64,000 nucleotides of DNA from Io17-Chloro-G2 sp034420695 (GTDB lineage Bacteria; Chloroflexota; Dehalococcoidia; Lucifugimonadales; UBA3495): positions 1-64,000 of the forward strand of contig DAOULB010000040.1 of assembly GCA_034420695.1 (NCBI GenBank), in the 5' to 3' direction. Of the stretch, positions 24,278-33,493 are shown piece by piece; within the stretch, counting starts at the first letter, position 1, and the number at the start of each line of letters is the position of its first letter. The position numbers and the translations under genes were made by a program. Below the pieces are notes generated by a model, which saw nothing but the letters and a program-made list of their open reading frames with translations, was not told the origin of the DNA and made no database searches.

Positions 24278-25240
24278 ATGTCATCTAAAGTCGCTTTTTT
24301 CAGTCCCCAGGGCAGCCGCGCCGACTTCATGAGAGAACAGGCGCCGCCTGACATGGAACTGGTCTTGGTGGACCCCGCTTTGACCGATTCGGAAAAGGTG
24401 GAACTGTGCCGGGACGTGGACGCCATAATTTCCAGTGACGTGTCCAACGAAGTGCTGCGCCAGTGCGGCAACCTCAAACTGGTCCAGACCCTGAGCGCGG
24501 GCTACGACCGGCTGGACCTCCCGGCCATCCTGGAGATGGGAGTGCCGGTGGCAAACAACGGCGGGGCCAACGCCATAGCTGTTTCCGAGCACACCATTGC
24601 CATGATGATCAGCCTGAGCACCCGGCTGTGGCGGCAATACCAGATTACGATGGACCAGCGGCAGTGGAAATCCGGGCTGGACCAGTACCGGATAGTGGAA
24701 ATCAGCAACAAGACCGTGGGCATCGTGGGGCTGGGCCGCATCGGCAAGCAGGTGGCCAAGCGATTGAAGGGGTTCGAGACCCGGACGCTCTATTGCGACG
24801 TAGTAGACATAGACGAGGAAGTCACGGAATTCCTCAATGCCGAGCAGGTGGAATTTGACGAATTGCTGGCCGAGTCGGACATAGTAACGCTGCACGTGCC
24901 CCTGACCCGCAGGACCCGGGGAATGATGTCCGACCGGGAGTTCGGCCTGATGAAGCCCACCGCGTTCCTGGTGAACTGCTGCCGGGGGCCGGTGGTGGAC
25001 GAGGCTGCGTTGCACCGGGCCCTGACTACGGGGCAGATTGCCGCTGCCGGCTTGGACGTGCTGGAAGTCGAGCCCACACCGGAGGACAACCCCCTGTTCG
25101 AACTGGACAACGTTGTTATTACTCCCCACATGGCGGGGCCGGGAGAGGAATCGACGCAGAGGGCGGCGGAGTTCGCCTACTACAACATAGGCAGGGCGCT
25201 GTCCGGTCAAGAACCCGAGTCCTTGGTCACTCCCGAGTAG
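24278..25240 (+). CDS. D-isomer-specific 2-hydroxyacid dehydrogenase
   Basis: A 320-residue NAD-dependent dehydrogenase of the SerA/GhrB type. The nucleotide-binding motif is GIVGLGRIGKQVAKRLKGF (G-x-G-x-x-G), the catalytic Arg-Glu-His set fits NCCRGPVVDEAAL, VEPTPEDNPLF and TPHMAG, and the substrate loop is LSAGYDRLDLPAI. The start at 24278 is set by AAGGAGG 8 nt upstream; a perfect TATAAT (24232-24237) lies upstream but no good -35 was found with it. It would interconvert a 2-oxo acid and D-2-hydroxy acid. There is no ACT domain, so it is not SerA with serine feedback. Confidence 0.88.
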   Translation: MSSKVAFFSPQGSRADFMREQAPPDMELVLVDPALTDSEKVELCRDVDAIISSDVSNEVLRQCGNLKLVQTLSAGYDRLDLPAILEMGVPVANNGGANAIAVSEHTIAMMISLSTRLWRQYQITMDQRQWKSGLDQYRIVEISNKTVGIVGLGRIGKQVAKRLKGFETRTLYCDVVDIDEEVTEFLNAEQVEFDELLAESDIVTLHVPLTRRTRGMMSDREFGLMKPTAFLVNCCRGPVVDEAALHRALTTGQIAAAGLDVLEVEPTPEDNPLFELDNVVITPHMAGPGEESTQRAAEFAYYNIGRALSGQEPESLVTPE

Positions 25241-25283
25241 TGCCGAAATGGCCTGCCGGCGCTCCGTTTAAGCAGAATCCGAG

Positions 25284-27221
25284 ATGCCGCTGACCGCGCC
25301 CTACGGTTCATGGAAGTCTCCGATAAGCTCGGACATGATCGTGTCCGGGTCCATTGGTTTGGGCGGCGTTGCACTGGACGGTGACGACATCTATTGGTTG
25401 GAGTCCCGTCCGCCGGAGGGAGGCAGAAACGTGGTGGTGCGCTACACTCCTGCCGGGGAAACAGCCGACGTCACGCCGCACCCCTTCAATGCCCGCACCA
25501 GGGTGCACGAATACGGCGGGGGCGCCGTGAAGGTGCGAGGCGGCGTTGTCTATTTCTGCAATTTCTCCGACCAGAGGATTTACCGGCAGCTACCAGGAGG
25601 CGAGCCTGTCCCGCTTACCCCTGAAGGGCCGTTCCGCTACGGAGACATGGTGGTGGACGACAACCGGGGCCGGCTAATCTGCGTGCTCGAAGACCATTCA
25701 AGGCCGGATGAGGAGCCGGAAAATTCCCTGATCAGCTTAGACATCACCGGCAGGGGAGACTATTTCACTCTGTTTGCCGGGTCGGATTTCTGTTCGTCGC
25801 CCTCGTTGAGTCCCGACGGTTCCACCCTGGCTTGGCTGGCCTGGAATCATCCCAACATGCCTTGGGACGGAACTGAACTAAGGGTGGCCCGGTTCAATGA
25901 CGACGGTGAGTTGGAGTCCCCGGTATTAGTTGCGGGCGGCGGGGAGGAGTCTATCTTCCAGCCCAGTTGGTCACCCGCTGGCGTGCTTTACTTCGTCTCG
26001 GACCGCTCCAACTGGTGGAACCTGTACCGGTGGGTTGACGGCGCGGTGGAGCAGGTGCTGGATATGCCAGCGGAGTTTGGCAAGCCCCAGTGGATGCTGG
26101 GCTCCAGCACCTACGGTTTTCAGTCGGAAGAGCGGATAGTATGCAGCTATACCCAGGGCGGGATTTGGCGGCAGGGCGTCGTCCAGCCCGGCTCCAATCA
26201 AGTAGAACCCTTGGTTACCGGCTACACCGAGATGGGCCGGGGCGATTTGGCCGTGGACTCGACGAAGCTGGTCATGGTTGCCGGTTCCGGCAAAGAGCCG
26301 TATTCCGTCGTTCAGGTTGACTTGGAGACCAGGGAGTCCAAGGTCCTTCGCATGGCCCACGAGACCAGTATCAGCGAGAGGTACCTGTCCGAGCCGGAGC
26401 CGGTGGAATTTCCCACCGAAAACGGCGCAACAGCGCACGCCTTTTACTACCCTCCCAAGAACGATGGCTACCAAGCGCCGGACGGTGAGTTGCCCCCGCT
26501 GCTGGTTAAGAGCCACGGTGGACCGACTTCGGCAGCGGGAGCAGCGCTGGACCTGCTGATTCAGTATTGGACCAGCCGCGGGATTGGGGTAGTTGACGTG
26601 AATTACGGCGGCAGCACGGGTTACGGCAGGGAGTACCGCCGGCGGCTCATTGGCCGGTGGGGGATTGTGGATGTGCAAGATTGCATCAATGCCGCCCGGC
26701 ACCTGGCGAGGCAAGGAAGGGCCGACGAAGGGCGTATGGCAATTGACGGGGGTAGCGCCGGCGGGTTCACTACGCTGGCGGCCTTGACCTCCAGTGACGT
26801 GTTTGGCGCCGGCGCGAGCTTATACGGAGTCAGCGACTTGGAGGCCTTGGCCAAGGAAACCCACAAGTTCGAGTCCCGCTATCTGGACAGCTTGGTGGGC
26901 CCCTATCCGGAGCGGAGAGACCTGTATCAACAGCGGTCGCCCATAAACCATGTGGAAAATCTCTCCTGCCCCCTGGTCCTGTTCCAGGGACTGGAGGACG
27001 AGATTGTCCCGCCAAACCAAGCTGAGTTGATGCACCGGGCGGTGTTGGACAAGGGCATTCCGACGGCCTTGGTGCTATTTGAAGGCGAACAGCACGGTTT
27101 CAGACAGGCGGCCAACATCAAGCGGGCCTTGGACGGGGAGTTTTACTTCTTTTCCAAGGTCTTCGGATTCGCCCCGGCCGACCAGTTGGAACCCTTGGAG
27201 ATAGACAACCTCCAGGTTTAG
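25284..27221 (+). CDS. S9 prolyl-oligopeptidase family peptidase
   Basis: A 645-residue S9-type serine peptidase: an N-terminal beta-propeller with WD40-like PD40 repeats (about 20-370), then an alpha/beta-hydrolase domain. The nucleophile elbow is GGSAGGF, the acid is in GLEDEIVPP and the histidine in EQHGFR, so the Ser-Asp-His triad is complete. The KSHGGPT oxyanion turn and YGGSTGYGREYR also match acylaminoacyl peptidases. No signal peptide, so cytoplasmic. It lies alone between the dehydrogenase and the glutaredoxin fusion; the ribosome site is weak (CCGAG before the ATG). Confidence 0.9.
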   Translation: MPLTAPYGSWKSPISSDMIVSGSIGLGGVALDGDDIYWLESRPPEGGRNVVVRYTPAGETADVTPHPFNARTRVHEYGGGAVKVRGGVVYFCNFSDQRIYRQLPGGEPVPLTPEGPFRYGDMVVDDNRGRLICVLEDHSRPDEEPENSLISLDITGRGDYFTLFAGSDFCSSPSLSPDGSTLAWLAWNHPNMPWDGTELRVARFNDDGELESPVLVAGGGEESIFQPSWSPAGVLYFVSDRSNWWNLYRWVDGAVEQVLDMPAEFGKPQWMLGSSTYGFQSEERIVCSYTQGGIWRQGVVQPGSNQVEPLVTGYTEMGRGDLAVDSTKLVMVAGSGKEPYSVVQVDLETRESKVLRMAHETSISERYLSEPEPVEFPTENGATAHAFYYPPKNDGYQAPDGELPPLLVKSHGGPTSAAGAALDLLIQYWTSRGIGVVDVNYGGSTGYGREYRRRLIGRWGIVDVQDCINAARHLARQGRADEGRMAIDGGSAGGFTTLAALTSSDVFGAGASLYGVSDLEALAKETHKFESRYLDSLVGPYPERRDLYQQRSPINHVENLSCPLVLFQGLEDEIVPPNQAELMHRAVLDKGIPTALVLFEGEQHGFRQAANIKRALDGEFYFFSKVFGFAPADQLEPLEIDNLQV

Positions 27222-27286
27222 ACGGCGTCATATCCATTCGCCCGTTGTGGTCAGAGCCGGCCTAGACCTGGCTTCCGGAGAGGATA

Positions 27287-28495
27287 TTGGCTGATTCCGA
27301 TATTACGGTATACGGGGCGCCTTGGTGCCCCGACTGCAAAAGATCCAAGCAGTTCCTGGCAGAGCAACGGATAGACTATGCCTGGGTGGACATCGACTTG
27401 GACGAGGCTGCCAGGGCCTACGTTCAGCAGATGAACGGCGGGAAGCAGATCATTCCCACGATAGTATTCGGCGACGGGTCGGTGCTGGTGGAGCCGGACA
27501 ACTCCGAGCTGGCGGCAAAGTTGGGGATCAGCCCCAAGGCGGACCGGGATGCCTACGACCTGATAATCGTCGGCGGAGGCCCATCTGGGTTGACCGCCGC
27601 CATATACGCCGAGCGTGAGGGCATCGAAACCCTCATTGTGGAGCGCAGCGGCATCGGCGGGCAGGCGGGAATCACCGAGCGCATCGACAACTACCCGGGT
27701 TTTCCCGAAGGAATCACCGGCGGCCAGCTTGCCGACCGGATACGGGACCAAGCCATTGGATTCGGTGTCGAAATTCTGGCAGCCCAGGCAGTCACCGGCT
27801 TGCGCCACGCCGGGGAGCACTTGGCGGTGGCCACGGAGAGCGGCCACGAATACTTGGCGGAGGCGGTGCTATTGAGCCCGGGCAGCACCTACCGCCGGCT
27901 GGACGTGCCCGGCGAGGAAGACCTGATTGGCGCCGGAGTGCACTTTTGCGCCACCTGCGACGGCCCATTCTACAAGGGCCAGGACATGGTGGTGGTAGGC
28001 GGCGGAAACAGCGGAGTCGAAGAGGGGCTGTTCCTCACCAAGTTTGCCAACAGGGTAGTCATCCTAGAGAGAAACGGACGGTTACAGGCCAGCCAGATAC
28101 TTCAGGACAAGGCGGCCAGCCATCCCCGAATCGAGGTGCGGCTCAACGCAACGGTGCGGGAGTTCAAAGGGGATGGACGGTTGAGTTCGGTGGTGGTTGA
28201 AGACCTGAACACGGGTGGGCGGGATGAACTCTTCCCGGGGGCTGTGTTCGTCTTCATTGGCTTGACTCCGAACACCGGCTTCTTGGAAGACTCGGTGGAA
28301 TTGGACCAGTGGGGGTTCATCAAGACGGGGCCTACCCTGGAGACCAGCATTCCAGGGGTGTTTGCCGCCGGCGACGCCCGTAGCGGCAGCACCAAGCAGG
28401 TGGCCAGCGCCGTGGGGGAAGGAGCGACCGCCGCCTTGATGATACGCCAGTACTTGGAGAGGGCCCAAGGCAACCGCGGATACCGGGGGGACTAG
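27287..28495 (+). CDS. Glutaredoxin-thioredoxin reductase fusion
   Basis: A 402-residue fused redox enzyme. Residues 1-80 form a glutaredoxin/thioredoxin domain with the dithiol C-P-D-C (YGAPWCPDCKRS) and cis-Pro loop (IIPTIVF). From about 90 follows a full thioredoxin reductase: FAD motif GGGPSG, redox C-A-T-C, NADPH motif GGGNSG, and the terminal GDARSG. The protein could reduce its own attached glutaredoxin or another disulfide. The TTG start is preceded by GAGAGG. A separate thioredoxin reductase is encoded 1.2 kb away, and a Fur regulator lies between them, suggesting a redox-response cluster. Confidence 0.9.
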   Translation: MADSDITVYGAPWCPDCKRSKQFLAEQRIDYAWVDIDLDEAARAYVQQMNGGKQIIPTIVFGDGSVLVEPDNSELAAKLGISPKADRDAYDLIIVGGGPSGLTAAIYAEREGIETLIVERSGIGGQAGITERIDNYPGFPEGITGGQLADRIRDQAIGFGVEILAAQAVTGLRHAGEHLAVATESGHEYLAEAVLLSPGSTYRRLDVPGEEDLIGAGVHFCATCDGPFYKGQDMVVVGGGNSGVEEGLFLTKFANRVVILERNGRLQASQILQDKAASHPRIEVRLNATVREFKGDGRLSSVVVEDLNTGGRDELFPGAVFVFIGLTPNTGFLEDSVELDQWGFIKTGPTLETSIPGVFAAGDARSGSTKQVASAVGEGATAALMIRQYLERAQGNRGYRGD

Positions 28496-28641
28496 GGACG
28501 GAAGGCTGGACTCTTCCGGCTATCCTGCTGCCTTATTCCCGCACTTGTGTCTCTAACCAGAAGGGACAGAGGGCCGGAACATTCCGGCAACCCTGCGTGC
28601 CAGTTCCCCGGCTCGCTCCTCCTGCCAGGATGAGCAGTGGT

Positions 28642-29097
28642 TCAGTTGTAGGGGTATGGCCCCTGGGGCGGCCCATCCTTGGAGCAGGAAGAGCACCAGC
28701 CGTAGAAGTCCACCCGGTTGGCGGCCACTTCGAATTCCGACTGGCTTTCCAGGAGTTGCTGCAGGTCAGCCACCATGCTTTGCCCGACCTCGGCGTCGGC
28801 CACTGTTCCACAACTGATGCACACCAAGTTGGCGTGGGGCTCCAAGTTGGCGTCGTAGCGGGACTGGTGCTGGAAAGGAAGCTGCCGGACGATGGCCGCC
28901 CGCTCCAGCACGTCAAGGGTGGAATAGATGGTGGCCAAGGTCACGTAGGGAAAGAAGACCTTCACGCGTTCGAACACGTCCTTCACCGAGGGGTGGTCCC
29001 CGGAGTTGACCACTACCTCGGCAATGGCCAGGCGCTGGGGCGTGAGCCTGATTCCCAGTTCTCTGAGACGGACTGAAAGTTCTTCCTGCGTAGTCAC
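28642..29097 (-). CDS. Fur/PerR-family metal-dependent regulator
   Basis: A 151-residue Fur-family repressor. The winged helix (LRELGIRLTPQRLAIAEVV...HPSVKDVFERVKVFFPYVTLATIYSTLDVLE) is complete. The C-terminal metal domain keeps EPHANLVCISCGTVAD and the second zinc pair CSSC, giving the structural Cys4 site. It is closer to PerR/Fur of Gram-positives than to Zur; the metal sensed is not clear. The start is taken at GTG 29097 because it matches family length and has GAGG upstream; an in-frame ATG at 29142 has a poor site. It is transcribed away from the glutaredoxin fusion. Confidence 0.88.
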   Translation of the reverse strand: MTTQEELSVRLRELGIRLTPQRLAIAEVVVNSGDHPSVKDVFERVKVFFPYVTLATIYSTLDVLERAAIVRQLPFQHQSRYDANLEPHANLVCISCGTVADAEVGQSMVADLQQLLESQSEFEVAANRVDFYGWCSSCSKDGPPQGPYPYN

Positions 29098-29232
29098 TCC
29101 CTCACACCTCGCGTCGACCTGTCTGGATTGCCCACCCAGCATACGCCTGCGGAAAATGTCTTCCGATGCCCCACTTCAGGAGTCCCGGTTGGGCTGCTGG
29201 CCGCCGAACCGGCGGCGATGCACCCGGAGGGT

Positions 29233-29595
29233 TCAATCATCCATTACGACCGGGATGCCGGCGGCCTCCGCCTTGGCGGCGGCTTCGGGGTTGATGACCC
29301 CGTCCTGCATCCAGATGTACTTGACGCCTACCTCGATGGCTTCATCCACCACCGGAGGCACCAGTTCGGAACGGCGGAAAATGTCCACCATGTCGATGGG
29401 CTCCGGTACGGAGTGCAGGTCAGGGTAGGCTTTTTCTCCCAAGGACTCTTCGATCATCGGGTTGACGGGGATGATCCGGTATCCCTGGTCCTGCAAGTAC
29501 TTGGACACGTTGTAGCTGATGCGGTTGGGGTCGGCGGACAGGCCAACCACGGCGATAACCTTGCTGTTGGCCAGTTGCTCTTCTACCAGGTCCAT
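29233..29595 (-). CDS. CoA-binding domain protein (YccU-like)
   Basis: A 120-residue Rossmann protein of the CoA-binding family. The motif VIAVVGLSADPNRISYNVSKYLQDQGYRIIPVNP is diagnostic and the WMQDGVINPEAAAKAEAAGIPVVMD end matches. The usual tail after this (a conserved Cys and KEH) is missing: translation stops five residues earlier than in typical members. GAGG lies 8 nt upstream of the ATG. It lies between Fur and thioredoxin reductase on the same strand and is probably cotranscribed with them. Confidence 0.85.
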   Translation of the reverse strand: MDLVEEQLANSKVIAVVGLSADPNRISYNVSKYLQDQGYRIIPVNPMIEESLGEKAYPDLHSVPEPIDMVDIFRRSELVPPVVDEAIEVGVKYIWMQDGVINPEAAAKAEAAGIPVVMDD

Positions 29596-29658
29596 TTTGC
29601 CCTCCTTGCCGGCGCCAACCTAGGTCCATCATTCCAGGCTGGCATAGGCCTCTGAAGA

Positions 29659-30585
29659 TTACCAAGAACGCCCCTTGACGTACTGAAAGGCGGCAATGGC
29701 GGCGGTTGCCCCGTCCCCTGCCGCCGAGACCAACTGGGAGGAGGAGTTCTGCCGGATGTCCCCCGCGGCGAAGAGGCCCTCGACGCTGGTAGCCATCGAC
29801 AGGTCCACCGGTATGTGGCCGGAGTTATCGAGGTTAACCAGTTCTTTCACCATTGCCGAGCCGGGTTCCAGTCCTACATAGATGAACAGTCCGGAGAGCT
29901 CCACTTGGCTTTCCCTGTCGGCGTCGAGGTTTCGCACCGCCACGCCGGTAACGACGTCCTCTCCAAGCACCCTTTCCACAGCCGTATTGGGAAGCACTTC
30001 TATTTTGTCGCTGGCTTGGAGCCGGTCCTGCAAGACCTGCTGGGCCCGGAACTCACTTCCTTGCAGGAAGAGGGTGACCTTGCCGGCATACTCCGCCAAG
30101 GTCAGGGCTTCGTCGGCAGCCGAGTCTCCGCCGCCCACGACGCCGACGGTCTGCCCCGAGAACAGGGGGCCGTCGCAGGTGGCGCAGTGAGAAACGCCCC
30201 GGCCGAACAGCTCTTCCTCTCCCGGTATGCCGAGTTGTCGCAAGGTGGAGCCGGCGGCAATAATCACCGCCTTGGCACGGCGCTCCCCGGCGTCGGTGGT
30301 AACGGCCAGAAAATCCCCGTCCCTGGCGACGCTGTCAGCTTCGGCCATCAGGAAATCTACTCCGGCATTCAGGGCCTGTTCCTGAACCACTGGTCCCAGC
30401 TCGGCCCCGGAGATGCCTTGAGGGAAACCGGGGAAGTTCTCAATGTTATCCACATTTATAATCTGGGCCCCGCCCATCAGCCGCTCGACGATGACGGTCT
30501 TCATGCCGTAGCGGGCGGCGTAAATGCCGGCGGTCATGCCGGCCAAGCCACCCCCGACGATCAATACATCGCAATCAGTTGTCAA
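29659..30585 (-). CDS. trxB: Thioredoxin reductase
   Basis: A 308-residue NADPH-dependent thioredoxin reductase of normal length. FAD motif IVGGGLAGMTAGIYAARYG, redox-active C-A-T-C (HCATCDGP), NADPH motif VVGGGDSAADEAL and the C-terminal FAAGDIRQNSSSQLVSAAGDGATAA are all present. A TTG start with GGAG close upstream is the only fit. The gene has its own promoter at 30632-30661, and the CoA-binding and Fur genes follow in the same direction. Confidence 0.9.
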   Translation of the reverse strand: MTTDCDVLIVGGGLAGMTAGIYAARYGMKTVIVERLMGGAQIINVDNIENFPGFPQGISGAELGPVVQEQALNAGVDFLMAEADSVARDGDFLAVTTDAGERRAKAVIIAAGSTLRQLGIPGEEELFGRGVSHCATCDGPLFSGQTVGVVGGGDSAADEALTLAEYAGKVTLFLQGSEFRAQQVLQDRLQASDKIEVLPNTAVERVLGEDVVTGVAVRNLDADRESQVELSGLFIYVGLEPGSAMVKELVNLDNSGHIPVDLSMATSVEGLFAAGDIRQNSSSQLVSAAGDGATAAIAAFQYVKGRSW

Positions 30586-30631
30586 AACTCCCGCCTCTGC
30601 TGGCCCGCTCTGCCGGGCCTGGCATGAACCA

Positions 30632-30661
30632 ACTATAGTTTGGCTCTAAATTGGGTGTCAA
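30632..30661 (-). promoter_or_regulatory. Sigma70-type promoter for thioredoxin reductase
   Basis: On the minus strand TTGACA (30656-30661) and TATAGT (30632-30637) are 18 bp apart. Transcription would start about 40 bp before the TTG of the reductase at 30585. The divergent hydrolase starts at 30761. Confidence 0.75.
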
Positions 30662-30760
30662 CCGAGGTTGTTGCGACAGGTGGTCCCGGAACCTAGAATT
30701 GCCGGGCGCCCCTGAAGCAGCGCTGGCACATCACTACCTGGAAGGGAGCAGGAATCGTCG

Positions 30761-32596
30761 ATGCAATCGGACGAAGCGACAATCCGACAAACGGTAGCAG
30801 TCCCCATGCGGGACGGCCTGGCTTTGGCCACCGACCTGCATCTGCCTGCCAACAGGAGAGAACCCATTCCCGCACTGTTGCAACGCACGCCCTACGACAA
30901 GACCGCCGAGGCGCGACGGGAGGAAGCAGCGTTTTTTGCCTCCCAGGGCTATGCAGTGGCGGTGCAGGACTGCCGGGGCACCCATGCTTCTCCGGGGGAA
31001 TTCACCAAGTACACGGCCGACGGGCGGGACGGTTACGATACGGTGGAGTGGCTGGCGGCGCAGGACTGGTGCAACGGCAAGGTAGGGACCTACGGGCTGT
31101 CTTATGCGGCCCATGCGCAGGCGGCGCTGGCGTGCCTGAATCCTCCTCACTTGGGCTGCGTGTGGCTGGAGTGCGGCGGTTTTTCCGACGCGTTTCTTTC
31201 CGCCTGCCGAAACGGCGGCGCTTTCGAATTGCGTCAGGCTACTTGGGCATTCAGGGAGGCCATGGAATCCCTCAGGACAGCGGCCGGCGGAGATTCTCCC
31301 AGCCCGGAAGCCTTGGCGGGACTGGATGCAATGGAGGGGCAAGACGTCTTCGCTTGGTTCGGCCGGATGCCTTGGAAAAAGGGGCACGGGCCGCTGCAGT
31401 GGGCCCCGGACTATGAGAGCTATCTCCTGGAATTGTGGAGCAACGAAGAGTATAGCGAATACTGGAAGCAAGCGGGGCTTTCGGTGCAGTCTCACTTGAG
31501 GGAGTTTTCCGATGTTCCCCAAGTCCACATGGGCGCTTGGTATGACCCATACGCCAGGACTACCATCGACAACTTCGTAGCTTTGTCGCAACGGGGCGGG
31601 CGGGGGCCGGTGTACCTGATCATGGGGCCGTGGACCCACGGCGGCCACAGGTTGAGCTACTCCGGGGACGCCGACTTTGGGCCTAATTCGACGCTGCAGG
31701 GGAACTTGGCCGAGGACTACAACCACCTGCGGCTGTCTTTTTTCGACCACTGGCTCAAGGGGGAGGACAGTGGTTGGGATGCGGAGCCCCGGGTCAGGTT
31801 GTTCGTGATGGGTGGCGGCACCGGCTGGCGTAATCCAGAGGGAAGGTTGGACCACGGAGGTCAATGGCGGGAGGAAGGGGAGTGGCCGTTGGGCCGGGCC
31901 AATCCAACCCGCTTCCACCTGCATTCCGACGGGCTCCTTTCCACGGATGCGCCGGAGGTCGATGATTCCTACAGTAGTTACCGGTATGAACCCGATAACC
32001 CGGTCCCAACCATCGGAGGCAACATTTCTTCCGGGCAGCCGGTGATGTATCCAGGCGGCTTCGATCAGAGGGAGTCGGCGGAATTCTACGGTTGCCGGGA
32101 ACCCTATCTCCCCTTGGCTTCCCGCGCCGACGTGCTTGTGTACCAGACCGGGCCACTGCCCCAGGGACTCGAGGTTGCCGGCCCTATCCAAGTCACCCTG
32201 TGGGTGCAGTCCACAGGGCCTGACACCGATTTCACCGCCAAGCTGGTGGACGTTTATCCACCTTCAGTCGACTATCCGGAAGGGTACGCCCTGAACATCA
32301 GCGACGGCATCCTGAGGGCCAAGTTCCGCGATTCTTGGGATTCCCCCACCTTGATGGAACAGGGAGGCACATATCGGCTGACCATAGACCTGCCTCCCAC
32401 GGCAAATTTCTTCGCCGCGGGCCACCGGGTCAGGCTGGACATATCCTCCAGCAACTTTCCCCGGTTTGACGTGAACGGCAATTCGGGAGAGAACCCGGCG
32501 TGGTCCCAAGTGAAACGCCCAGTGGAGAACACCGTGTATCACGACCGTGAACATCCTTCCCACGCCCTGCTGCCGGTGGCGCCAAGGGCGAACTGA
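30761..32596 (+). CDS. CocE/NonD-type (S15) hydrolase
   Basis: A 611-residue X-Pro-dipeptidyl-peptidase/cocaine-esterase family hydrolase. The N-terminal alpha/beta-hydrolase has QRTPYDKT, VQDCRGTHASPGEF and nucleophile elbow GTYGLSYAA (usually G-x-S-Y-x-G); the Asp and His are in YDPYART and GPWTHGGHRLSY. The C-terminal jelly-roll (VLVYQTGPL...FRLDISSSNFPRFDVN-type region) is complete. It hydrolyses ester or amide bonds of unknown substrates. No signal peptide is visible. AGGA lies 7 nt before the ATG. Confidence 0.88.
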   Translation: MQSDEATIRQTVAVPMRDGLALATDLHLPANRREPIPALLQRTPYDKTAEARREEAAFFASQGYAVAVQDCRGTHASPGEFTKYTADGRDGYDTVEWLAAQDWCNGKVGTYGLSYAAHAQAALACLNPPHLGCVWLECGGFSDAFLSACRNGGAFELRQATWAFREAMESLRTAAGGDSPSPEALAGLDAMEGQDVFAWFGRMPWKKGHGPLQWAPDYESYLLELWSNEEYSEYWKQAGLSVQSHLREFSDVPQVHMGAWYDPYARTTIDNFVALSQRGGRGPVYLIMGPWTHGGHRLSYSGDADFGPNSTLQGNLAEDYNHLRLSFFDHWLKGEDSGWDAEPRVRLFVMGGGTGWRNPEGRLDHGGQWREEGEWPLGRANPTRFHLHSDGLLSTDAPEVDDSYSSYRYEPDNPVPTIGGNISSGQPVMYPGGFDQRESAEFYGCREPYLPLASRADVLVYQTGPLPQGLEVAGPIQVTLWVQSTGPDTDFTAKLVDVYPPSVDYPEGYALNISDGILRAKFRDSWDSPTLMEQGGTYRLTIDLPPTANFFAAGHRVRLDISSSNFPRFDVNGNSGENPAWSQVKRPVENTVYHDREHPSHALLPVAPRAN

Positions 32597-32621
32597 CAAT
32601 GGGCGGCACGGAGGGGTAAGC

Positions 32622-33185
32622 TTAGGGGTTGCGCAGCGTCATCATGTACTGCTCCCCGTTCAGGTCCCGGTGATCCCGGTAGCTGAACCCCGCTTGAGCG
32701 GCCAAGTCCTGCAGCCGCCCCGGCTCCAAGCGTGACTCCAGGGGCGGCCCCTGCTCAGTTGGCTTCCGGTGCCACTCCAACACGGTGCACCAACCCTTGG
32801 GCTGCACCAACTCCCTGACTGCTTTCAGGAACTGGACTTGGTCTGAATTTTCGTGGACCACGAAGGCCAGGAATGCCCCGTCCAGCGAGCCTTGAGGGAT
32901 GGGAAATTCCAAGTCGCTGCATTGTTGCACCTGCACGTTGCCCAGCCGGGCCTGCTGGATCCGGTCCCGGCAGGCAGCAACCATATCCGGTTCCCGGTCC
33001 AAGGCGTGGACGCTGCCGCTGACCAGGAACTTGGCCAAAGGGATAGTGAAGTAGCCGGGCCCGCAGCCAATGTCGGCCACCGTGTCATGAACGTTGATGG
33101 GGCAGAAGCTAAGCACCACAAAGGGGTCGGCGCCTTCCATGCGGTCCGGAGACAGGAGACGTTTTATGAATTCTTCGTTGGACAT
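32622..33185 (-). CDS. Class I SAM-dependent methyltransferase
   Basis: A 187-residue methyltransferase of the UbiE/Methyltransf_11 type. The SAM-binding motif I is VADIGCGPGYFTIPLA, motif II LDREPDMVAACRDR, and the LDGAFLAFVVHE segment contains the post-II residues. The opening LLSPDRMEGADPFVVL is common in small-molecule methyltransferases near metal-resistance genes, but no neighbours support that here. It converges with the S15 hydrolase with a 25-bp gap. Confidence 0.85.
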   Translation of the reverse strand: MSNEEFIKRLLSPDRMEGADPFVVLSFCPINVHDTVADIGCGPGYFTIPLAKFLVSGSVHALDREPDMVAACRDRIQQARLGNVQVQQCSDLEFPIPQGSLDGAFLAFVVHENSDQVQFLKAVRELVQPKGWCTVLEWHRKPTEQGPPLESRLEPGRLQDLAAQAGFSYRDHRDLNGEQYMMTLRNP

Positions 33186-33356
33186 AAACTCAGGAACTTG
33201 TAACTGGATGAGACTTTGGGTAGCTCAACGGGTGAGGGCACCCGGTTACTCCATTTTATCTGCGGCGGCGTGGGTTGAAAATGGTGAGGATTTGACGGAG
33301 GGAACCGGTGCAAGAAGGGACTGGTGGAAGCGGGAACGTGGGCGGGGATGATTCGT

Positions 33357-33385
33357 TTGACACCCCTTGGGGGCAGGGTTACACT
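33357..33385 (+). promoter_or_regulatory. Sigma70-type promoter for glyA
   Basis: TTGACA (33357-33362), 17-bp spacer, TACACT (33380-33385). The leader to the ATG at 33494 is about 100 nt with no recognised riboswitch. It also rules out longer glyA starts such as 33308. Confidence 0.75.
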
Positions 33386-33493
33386 AACTTCCCGTCGTCA
33401 GTTGCTGTCCCCGGTTGCATTCCTCCGACCTGCCTCACCATGACCCGTTTTCCAAACAGGGTGGCAGCACGCAATACACAGAAGGGAGTTGCC

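Noticed and set aside
33308..33493. Longer N-terminus for glyA
   Set aside because: The stretch contains the glyA promoter (33357-33385), and SHMT proteins start at the SRVAEQDP position.
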